This document shows, piece after piece, positions 1-6,242 of a DNA stretch of 64,000 nt. Every line of letters begins with the position of its first letter. Positions within the stretch are counted from its first letter, which is position 1. Made by a program: the position numbers and the translations under genes. The notes under the pieces were generated by a model. That model had not been told where the DNA came from, did no database searches, and saw only the letters and a program-made list of their open reading frames with translations. The stretch comes from JALEFZ01 sp038527485. Lineage in GTDB: Bacteria; Bacteroidota; Bacteroidia; J057. The stretch lies in NCBI GenBank assembly GCA_038527485.1, contig JBCBFT010000010.1, positions 1 through 64,000 on the forward strand, given 5' to 3'.

Positions 1-53
1 AGTTGTACAATTCATTTTTTCTGTCAATGACTTACTAGACCTATCATATAGTA

Positions 54-1556
54 CTATTTTAAGTGCCCTTTGATATACTCAATGGCAGGATCTGTTCCTT
101 TTGCGATATCCCTTTGTGTGTACGAGATGGGGACCTGAGGGATCACACCCGTATCAGGTCGGGGATCGGAAGGAGCAAAATATTTCAAGGGAATATCCAC
201 TTCCATGCGACTATAAGGCATATAGAAGAAAATATATTCACCTCCATTGATCCCTTGTTGATTGCCCCCTGACGTCTCTCCTACGTAGGTGGCAAATCCC
301 TGCTTATTGGCCTGATCTAGGAGAGTAAATGTAGCAGAGACATTGCTCGGACCTCCCAAAATGAATATGTTGCCTCGATAAGCATTTTTGTGTGGCTTGA
401 GTGTTTTACAGTCGCCCTTTTCTCGGAGTTGGTACCAGGTTTCGTCGTAGGGTTTGTACATAACCTTGGGGATACCTTTGAAGATCAGTTTATTCCATGT
501 ATCGGAGTAAGGCACTAGATTTTCGGGTAATTTCACGCAGCGGATTAATACTTTGCCCCGATCTTCACAGGTCAGCTCCTCCTTGATCAAGTACTCCAAC
601 AGCATATCCCGCGGTTTTCCCAAGCCTCCTCCATTTCCGCGAATGTCTACAATCAGATTGGGAATCTTCTTCTCATGGACTTCCCCAAACGCCTCCGCAT
701 ACCACCTCTTGGGATCAAAGTCCTTCCAGTTCCATATCGCAAAAGTCCCCAACTTCATGATGGCCAACTGATCATTGACAATGTCGAGTTTCCATTGCTT
801 GTTTTCTAGTACTTCTGGACCATAGCGATCCTCCATGATTTCAGCTCTTTTATCCTTGCTTAGACCCTTTACTTGAGAGGTAGTTGCCTCTTCGGCGCTA
901 TAATTTTGATAGGTAAGTTCGAATGTAGTAGAATGCAACGGGAAGAAAAGAGGAAAGTAAAGATCGAAGGCTTCCCAATTGCGCTTTCTATAATCTGAGA
1001 GGGAAAGATACTTGGGGATAGATTCGAAATTATTTCCATCGCTTTTGCCAATGGTGTACAGGCTATCCATAATGGTTGCTGTAGGAATGCCATTGATGGC
1101 CAGCAACTCAGCACCTGCTTGGATATTTTGGTCTTCTGATGCATTGTGGGTGACGATGAGGCGATCATCCAAGACAGAGAACCCGAGAGGAAGGAAGGTC
1201 TCCCCTCCAAACAACCTATTACGAATCCGTCCATCCATGTTCCATGGGTTGACATAGGTATGGCCACAACGAATCTGAGCGACCGTCTGCGCTAGGTACT
1301 TCATCATCGTTGCCTCTGTGATGCCATCATAGATCTTGCTACGCAGGTCTTGAAAGAGCGCTTGGACAGATTCAGGTGTTTGGTAGCGATAGACCCCAGG
1401 ATGCACTTCTGTCAGGGCTTGCTCCAAAAGATCCAAATCCATGAGAAGCGAATCTTTTTTCAAGGCACGTCCTTCGACAAGGTTTTGGGCATGTGTGGGT
1501 ATGAAGGCAAATGCTGTGAAAAGGAATAAGGCGAAAAATAGAGGATAAATTTTCAT
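54..1556 (-). CDS. Secreted S41-family peptidase-like protein
   Basis: Likely exported serine peptidase of the S41 (C-terminal processing/tricorn core) type, about 500 residues. I start it at the ATG at 1556, which opens a signal peptide (MKIYPLFFALFLFTAFAFI, then THAQ); an ATG 42 bases upstream would add 14 unrelated residues. The segment AQIRCGHTYV resembles the conserved CGHT region in the N-terminal part of S41 proteins. The core has LIVDIRGNGGG, then GGPSNVSATFTLLDQ, which should carry the nucleophilic serine, and GETSGGNQQG followed by PDTGVIP near the end. The family assignment is good. Catalytic activity is inferred, because I could not align the lysine or acid partner with certainty. 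It lies 94 bases downstream of, and in the same direction as, the AraC-type regulator, which may control it. Confidence 0.8.
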   Translation of the reverse strand: MKIYPLFFALFLFTAFAFIPTHAQNLVEGRALKKDSLLMDLDLLEQALTEVHPGVYRYQTPESVQALFQDLRSKIYDGITEATMMKYLAQTVAQIRCGHTYVNPWNMDGRIRNRLFGGETFLPLGFSVLDDRLIVTHNASEDQNIQAGAELLAINGIPTATIMDSLYTIGKSDGNNFESIPKYLSLSDYRKRNWEAFDLYFPLFFPLHSTTFELTYQNYSAEEATTSQVKGLSKDKRAEIMEDRYGPEVLENKQWKLDIVNDQLAIMKLGTFAIWNWKDFDPKRWYAEAFGEVHEKKIPNLIVDIRGNGGGLGKPRDMLLEYLIKEELTCEDRGKVLIRCVKLPENLVPYSDTWNKLIFKGIPKVMYKPYDETWYQLREKGDCKTLKPHKNAYRGNIFILGGPSNVSATFTLLDQANKQGFATYVGETSGGNQQGINGGEYIFFYMPYSRMEVDIPLKYFAPSDPRPDTGVIPQVPISYTQRDIAKGTDPAIEYIKGHLK

Positions 1557-1650
1557 GTGGATTAGATTCGTGATGAGAGATTGAAATACATCGAGCATAA
1601 ATTGTGTACTTATCTCACATCTATCGTCTCATTTTGCATGTTGAGACGTC

Positions 1651-2775
1651 TTACTTGGATTTTACCCCTTTATTTTGAGAAGATTGCAAAAATTCGGTGG
1701 GTGTCTGTCCCATTTTCTGCTTAAAGACACGGTTGAAAGAGGCCTTGGAGTTAAAGCCTGATTCGTAGGCCAAGCCGAGCAGGGTGAGCTGTTGATGCTT
1801 ACCTTCTTGGACTAACTGGAGAAATGTATGTATGCGCTGCTCATTGACCTTCCCTCTGAAGGTGGTTCCCTGCTGGCTGAAGTAGCGGGAGACTTCATTT
1901 TTGGGAACGTTGAGCATTTTAGCAAATGTCTCCAAGTTGAGTTCGGGATCTTTGTGTACTTGCTGCTCCTCAAACAATATCTGGATCTGGGCTTCCCACG
2001 CTTTCGTTTGAGAAATGGGAGAAGCGGAGGGGGTGATCAAGGCTTGATTTTGATGGAGAAAGGCATTGTATCCGATCCAAAAGCTAATACTTGCATAGGC
2101 CATTTTCAAAGGGAAATCCAGCCATTCGGTGTTGAAAAGATTGTATTGAAAACCATTCCATAAGATCCAATCCGCAGCATCATATACAAAGTCAAAACAA
2201 AGTAAGATCAGCAATATCCTTGCAAAGCGCCTGAGCCAGAGGATGACGGGTTGTTTCCACATGTCTTCTGGGAAGCGATGACGCAGCAATCGCCAAGCAG
2301 CCCAAAGATAGCCTAAGGTGGAGACCACCAGCAAACCTGTCTCCACATATTGGAGGTAGGGGGCAATGAGGGTACGCCAAATCATACTTTTGTATTCGGC
2401 AGAACGAAATCCGATCGCGCAGTAAAAGAGGAATTGAATAGCAGGAAGGATAAAATGAATGAGGTCTTTGCGTTGAATATTGAAAGTAGGTTGGATTCGG
2501 GACTTGACAAAAAGATAGAAAAGTGGTCCTACACTCAAGCTAAATATAATGGGGATGAAATATAAAAATTGGTACTGCGAATAGATTCCCCCCATCGCGA
2601 GCAAGCCATTGGTCAAGGTAAACGCGTAAAGTATGAGGAGGCTTCCCAGTAGGATGTTTGTTTGGCGTCTTCCTTCTTCCCTTGCAAAGAGCTGAATCCC
2701 TACCGCTACACATAAAAGAATACCAAAACCTGAAAAAAACAAGGCAATTAAATCTGGGACTGTAATCTTCATCAA
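1651..2775 (-). CDS. Membrane-anchored AraC family transcriptional regulator
   Basis: 374-residue regulator with a membrane N-terminal half and a DNA-binding C terminus. Roughly seven hydrophobic helices span residues 8-240 (for example LIALFFSGFGILLCVAVGI and FLYFIPIIFSLSVGPLFYLF). After a short linker, residues 275-368 form the double helix-turn-helix of the AraC family, with the second-helix signature GFNSKASFNRVFKQKMGQTP at 340-359. This architecture is common in Bacteroidota, where the membrane part is thought to sense an unknown signal. The protein begins with two Met codons and either may be used. It is transcribed toward the S41 peptidase-like gene 94 bases downstream, a plausible target. 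The ligand is unknown. Confidence 0.88.
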   Translation of the reverse strand: MMKITVPDLIALFFSGFGILLCVAVGIQLFAREEGRRQTNILLGSLLILYAFTLTNGLLAMGGIYSQYQFLYFIPIIFSLSVGPLFYLFVKSRIQPTFNIQRKDLIHFILPAIQFLFYCAIGFRSAEYKSMIWRTLIAPYLQYVETGLLVVSTLGYLWAAWRLLRHRFPEDMWKQPVILWLRRFARILLILLCFDFVYDAADWILWNGFQYNLFNTEWLDFPLKMAYASISFWIGYNAFLHQNQALITPSASPISQTKAWEAQIQILFEEQQVHKDPELNLETFAKMLNVPKNEVSRYFSQQGTTFRGKVNEQRIHTFLQLVQEGKHQQLTLLGLAYESGFNSKASFNRVFKQKMGQTPTEFLQSSQNKGVKSK

Positions 2776-2912
2776 TTGTTTATTTTCCTTAAACAGGACC
2801 GATGAATATAGAGAATGATATGCGGTGCATAAGCCATACGCTGGACAAAACGAAAAATAGCAGGAATCGCCGCTATGAAATTCATTCTTCGACTAATGGA
2901 ATGTTCAACTTA

Positions 2913-2941
2913 TTGACAACAATTTACGTCTTGAATAGTAA
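2913..2941 (+). promoter_or_regulatory. Candidate promoter for an intergenic small RNA
   Basis: TTGACA at 2913-2918, a 17-base spacer and TAGTAA at 2936-2941 resemble a housekeeping promoter reading rightward. No plus-strand gene follows; the next feature in that direction is an intrinsic terminator at 3009-3035. Bacteroidota promoters often differ from this consensus, so this is only a candidate. Confidence 0.3.
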
Positions 2942-3035
2942 AACCTAAACGTTCTTTTCCGCAACCAAGCCCGCATCTGTTGAGGCTTAGGTTATTGTTA
3001 TCAAATCGGGCTGGTCCTCTGAGGCCAGTCTTTTT
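2942..3035 (+). ncRNA. Candidate small RNA ending in an intrinsic terminator
   Basis: Between two minus-strand genes lies a plus-strand stretch with a possible promoter just upstream, internal pairing (AACCTAA at 2942-2948 with TTAGGTT at 2987-2993; alternatively AAGCC at 2967-2971 with GGCTT at 2984-2988, the two sharing two bases) and a strong hairpin plus T run at 3009-3035. No open frame with coding character lies here. It does not match 4.5S RNA, 6S RNA, tmRNA or any riboswitch I recognise. The predicted start falls inside the first stem, which weakens that pairing. Confidence 0.3.
3009..3035 (+). terminator. Intrinsic terminator, plus strand
   Basis: A hairpin with arms GGCTGG-CCT and AGG-CCAGTC (one bulged T, three-base loop) is directly followed by TTTTT. 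It lacks a T run in the other direction, so it serves a rightward transcript and not the minus-strand gene that ends at 3068. Confidence 0.6.
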
Positions 3036-3067
3036 GCATCTGAGATGTAGGTGATCATATATGGAAA

Positions 3068-3706
3068 TCAGCTTTGAGCGGAAAGCCGCTTGAGCACTTG
3101 TATCGCTTCTTGTCTCTGCTCATAAGGCACCAAAAGATGGTCGTGTGCGTATCCTGCCAACACATTGCAGCTGATGTGAGCATCCCCCAATGCCTGAGCA
3201 AAGGCAGCTGTAAAGCCCACCGCCTCCAAGTCTGAATGTACCTCTAATGTGATCCAGGCTGCTTCATAGGTGATAGGGAGCCCTTGGGCATACGCTACCT
3301 CTTTGCGCAAAATCAAAGTCAACCCTTCTTGCTCTCGGATGGTAGCGGCTATTTGATTCTGTGGAATAGGATGATCGTCTGGTACTCGGCTATACACAAA
3401 CACTCCTTCCTTCAACCTGGGTTGCATATGCTTCAACAAGTAGGCGAGTGAACTACCACTCTTAGTTTCTACACTTCTCATCAATTTTACCAACGCTCCA
3501 AAAGAAATCAATGCCCAAAATCCCTCCAAAATAATGAAGGGGATATACTCCATGAGAACAGAGGCCGTACAGGCCAATGTACCCCCTACGAAGTTGAGCA
3601 GTAAATACGCTGGCTGCCCTTTTTGTAAGTATCCAGATAGTTGAAGGACGAAGGCACATAGGATCATGAAAACGCCACATGCACCGATGAGATCTACTGT
3701 TTGCAT
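3068..3706 (-). CDS. Fusion of CBU_0592-like membrane domain and ACT domain
   Basis: About 212 residues with two unrelated halves. The first 75 or so (MQTVDLIGACGVFMILCAFV, then LLLNFVGGTLACTASVLMEY and FIILEGFWALISFGALVKL) form three membrane helices typical of the small CBU_0592-like family, which is normally a stand-alone protein. The rest (from SLAYLLKHMQPRLKEGVFVY to GYAHDHLLVPYEQRQEAIQV) matches the ACT_3/DUF2241 type of small regulatory domain, usually a soluble protein of about 130 residues that may bind amino acids. I chose the ATG at 3706; one at 3721 would add only MLCLH. The function is unknown. The fusion suggests a small-molecule sensor held at the inner membrane, which is inference. 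Confidence 0.75.
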   Translation of the reverse strand: MQTVDLIGACGVFMILCAFVLQLSGYLQKGQPAYLLLNFVGGTLACTASVLMEYIPFIILEGFWALISFGALVKLMRSVETKSGSSLAYLLKHMQPRLKEGVFVYSRVPDDHPIPQNQIAATIREQEGLTLILRKEVAYAQGLPITYEAAWITLEVHSDLEAVGFTAAFAQALGDAHISCNVLAGYAHDHLLVPYEQRQEAIQVLKRLSAQS

Positions 3707-3740
3707 GTGCAAACATAGCAAATGACAGGCAAGGACAAGG

Positions 3741-4550
3741 CTATTGGGGCTTGGTTAAGTTTGTCTTTTGGATGAAAGCTTGCATTTCATTCATCCCACC
3801 ATGAAATACATCGTAATCATTGGTAGTCGGACCGATTTTATAAGTACCCGTCTTTTGCCAGAAGGTCCACTCTCGCCATGCTGAGGGGAGATCAGGCTTC
3901 GATTTGTCCTCATAGTAGGCAATCCACAAGGGGTAGGGACTAAAAGTAGGTGAGTCTAGATAGTTATTCCCCGTGTTGACATCTGTGTAGATCATAGGTT
4001 GGCGTCCTGTCACTTCTTCTATCCTTTGCAAAAATGTCAATAAGTCTGTCTGAACGTCCTTTTTTTGCGCATTCTTACCGATACTCGCCTCCTCAAAGTC
4101 AACAATGGGTGGAATATCCTGCGCAGACCACTTTTCTACTATCTTGATAAAGAAGTTGGCTTGATCAGTAGGATTGTCTTGGGTATGATAAAAATGGTAG
4201 GCCCCTCTAATAAATCCTTCCTTGGCGATTGCCTGCCAATTGTAAGTAAATTCAGGATCTATGTAATTTCTTCCTTCAGTTGCTTTGCATATGACAAACG
4301 TCAAATCTCGATCACCTGGCTTGATCTCTGAGATTTCTTTTCCCTGAAACTTAGAAATATCTATCCCATACAAGGGGGTAGGCGTTGCTTTTGGTTGGGG
4401 GGGAGCTTGAGTATCTGCCGTAGGAGGTGGAGGTGGCGGCGATGGAATAGCGGGTTGTTCAGGAGTAGAAGGAGTATTGGTATTGGTAGTGGGAGTAGTA
4501 CAAGCGGACAAGAGAAGAGAAATCCAAAGGAAAACGATGACTTTATACAT
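3741..4550 (-). CDS. GH25 family lysozyme (muramidase), lipoprotein
   Basis: Predicted lipoprotein carrying a glycoside hydrolase family 25 domain, which cleaves the glycan chains of peptidoglycan. The ATG at 4550 begins a lipoprotein signal (MYKVIVFLWISLLLSAC, lipid-modified Cys at residue 17). A Pro/Thr-rich linker follows, then the GH25 barrel from YGIDISKFQG to near the C terminus. Catalytic-type residues are visible: the Asp of GIDIS, the acidic pair of PPIVDFEEA, and the late NDYDVFHGG motif. An in-frame upstream start at 4631 would bury the signal peptide and overlap a repeat element. The 105-bp palindromic repeat at 4566-4670 starts only 15 bases before the ATG, so it lies in the promoter or leader. 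Confidence 0.88.
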   Translation of the reverse strand: MYKVIVFLWISLLLSACTTPTTNTNTPSTPEQPAIPSPPPPPPTADTQAPPQPKATPTPLYGIDISKFQGKEISEIKPGDRDLTFVICKATEGRNYIDPEFTYNWQAIAKEGFIRGAYHFYHTQDNPTDQANFFIKIVEKWSAQDIPPIVDFEEASIGKNAQKKDVQTDLLTFLQRIEEVTGRQPMIYTDVNTGNNYLDSPTFSPYPLWIAYYEDKSKPDLPSAWREWTFWQKTGTYKIGPTTNDYDVFHGGMNEMQAFIQKTNLTKPQ

Positions 4551-4565
4551 GCGTCTGTGATTTAC

Positions 4566-4670
4566 GATTATCGTGAATAAGTTGGTACCGTATGTCCTAT
4601 GTAGAGAGATCGGTTTATCGTTTCTCTGCATAGAAAATCAATCCTATCTGAATTCATTTGTGGTCATCAC
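4566..4670 (+). repeat. 105-bp palindromic dispersed repeat, copy 1
   Basis: It aligns without gaps over 105 bases to 19449-19553 at about 76 percent identity (about 80 matches counted by eye). It is an imperfect palindrome: inner arms CTATGTAGAGA and TCTCTGCATAG flank a 15-base loop, and the outer arms pair more loosely. It sits directly upstream of the GH25 lysozyme gene. No coding potential is apparent. Confidence 0.7.
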
Positions 4671-4732
4671 TATGGAAAATACATTTACTTAAATATCATG
4701 AGTGCCTTTGAAAGATCATAGCGTGTAAATAC

Positions 4733-5479
4733 CTATGAACCCTTTCGCAGGGATTGCCACATCTGGTGGACCTGTAGATCACCAAATCCATAGATGGGTT
4801 CTCGTTGGACAAATTCTCGAAAAATAGGACCAAAGGTGTCGGTGTCTAGCTCATCCATGATAGCCTGAAGCGTAGCCACAGGACGCCCTGGATATGTATC
4901 TGTAGGTTTACGCGCCAGATGTGCCTCGATCGCAGGGAGCAAGAACTTATATGTAGAAGAAAGAGAGGTGGCCAAGGCTTGTAAAGTTTCCATTTCCTCA
5001 GATTGATAGGCTGGCCATAGCTGGCGAAGTATGTGAAGTTCTTGTGTGGTTATTTTTTGCCTTTTCTCCAGCACAAACGGTAAGGTTTCAGGCTTTAGCC
5101 CCCCAAACCCATAACGCATGTCTGATCTTGGTAGGACCAGATACAGATCCATGGGTAGATCAAGCTGGGCAAGTGCGTAAAGTACAAACCATAGATTCAA
5201 TTGGCAGAAAAGATCTTCCTCAAACCAAAGATTGACCTCACTATCGGCTGGAATATGTTGAATATCCTGATGAATCTGACCTGCTCCGAGTAAACCTGTT
5301 GCTTCGGGTTCCCACTTTCGTAAGAAAGCATCTCGTATATGGAAAAAGTCCGTTAAGTCCTTGCCATGTGTGGGACCATCGATGAGACATTCGCGTGCGA
5401 CGATACGCGTACCTAGAATGCTGTCAGGAAGTTGTTCAAGGAGGGCGTCGCCGTTGAGGATATGGAAAATAGAGGACAT
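4733..5479 (-). CDS. DUF1835 domain-containing protein
   Basis: 248-residue soluble protein with a DUF1835 domain at the N terminus. The hallmark HILNGDALLEQL (residues 6-17) is followed by RIVARECLIDGPTHG, which fits the family pattern of a nucleoside/phosphate-loop-like start and a conserved 'GP' turn. The middle has ADSEVNLWFEEDLFCQLNLW, also typical. The biochemical role of DUF1835 proteins is not known. There is no signal peptide or membrane segment. It is co-oriented with the small membrane protein 41 bases upstream (5521-6015) and may share its transcript. Confidence 0.8.
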   Translation of the reverse strand: MSSIFHILNGDALLEQLPDSILGTRIVARECLIDGPTHGKDLTDFFHIRDAFLRKWEPEATGLLGAGQIHQDIQHIPADSEVNLWFEEDLFCQLNLWFVLYALAQLDLPMDLYLVLPRSDMRYGFGGLKPETLPFVLEKRQKITTQELHILRQLWPAYQSEEMETLQALATSLSSTYKFLLPAIEAHLARKPTDTYPGRPVATLQAIMDELDTDTFGPIFREFVQREPIYGFGDLQVHQMWQSLRKGS

Positions 5480-5520
5480 AGACTACAAAATATAAAGTAG
5501 GATAATGAGGAAAGTGTGGA

Positions 5521-6015
5521 TCATTCCAAGGCATTCAAATTGGCTTTTCTAATATACCAATTTTCATTCAGGACTTCTATGACTTCGATCTTGTCAACCT
5601 TGCTTCTCTGACCATGTAGCGGGTGGTAGACTAGTTCCTCGTAGGCATCCCATCTTCCCAGGTTCCAATTGAAGGTGGTATAATCTCTGTTGATATACAT
5701 GCGTGTCCCTGGACAGATGTTTTGGGTTTGTTTGATACTCTTCCCGTCATTCCACTCTACAATGAGAAAATGGGTGTAATGACGAAGTTGGGAAGGGAAA
5801 ATAGCTGATAGCACGAGTAAAGGCAGGCAGGCAAGAAAAAGCTTTTTGCGTTTGTAAATCAAAGAAAGAAAGAGGAAGAGGACCAAACAGATTTTGGCAA
5901 GACTCAGATAGCTTATTTGTATCCAGTAGATGCCCCACGCAGGTAAAAAAGGTAAAGGGATATAAGGACAGATAGCCAGAATTAGCAGGATGACATACAG
6001 ATGTGGCCGCTTCAT
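5521..6015 (-). CDS. Small membrane protein of unknown function
   Basis: 164 residues that I do not recognise. Three hydrophobic segments lie in the first 85 residues (LYVILLILAICPYIPLPFL, ISYLSLAKICLVLFLFLSLI, LFLACLPLLVLSAIF). A polar C-terminal domain of about 80 residues follows and probably lies outside the cytoplasm; it contains aromatic-rich strands such as TTFNWNLGRWDAYEELVYH. The gene lies just upstream of the DUF1835 gene in the same direction. A palindromic repeat (6057-6132) lies about 40 bases before its ATG. Confidence 0.6.
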   Translation of the reverse strand: MKRPHLYVILLILAICPYIPLPFLPAWGIYWIQISYLSLAKICLVLFLFLSLIYKRKKLFLACLPLLVLSAIFPSQLRHYTHFLIVEWNDGKSIKQTQNICPGTRMYINRDYTTFNWNLGRWDAYEELVYHPLHGQRSKVDKIEVIEVLNENWYIRKANLNALE

Positions 6016-6056
6016 GATTCTCCTATCTCTTGTACAGACTGTAATTCCTTTTTCGA

Positions 6057-6132
6057 AGACCCTAATTGGAACAATGGAAATCTAGCTATAAAGCACAAAC
6101 TTTTCGCAGATTTGAAGTTTCAAATAGGGTCT
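6057..6132 (-). repeat. Palindromic repeat with co-varying ends, copy 1 (76 bp)
   Basis: Read on the minus strand it starts AGACCCTA and ends TAGGGTCT, a perfect 8-bp terminal inverted repeat. The inside matches the copy at 34530-34627 almost exactly (TTTGAAACT, CAAATCTGCGAAAAGTTTG, GCTAGAT, CATTGTTCC). This copy lacks about 22 bases present in the other. It lies between the sugar transporter and the small membrane protein. Confidence 0.7.
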
Positions 6133-6242
6133 ATATCTTCTTCCAAAGGTAAAGAAAAGGGGTAAGCCTACAGGATCATTTTTTATCCTAGGCTTACCCA
6201 TGATGCATAGATTTTTTGACAGTCGTACAGGATGCGTGTGGA

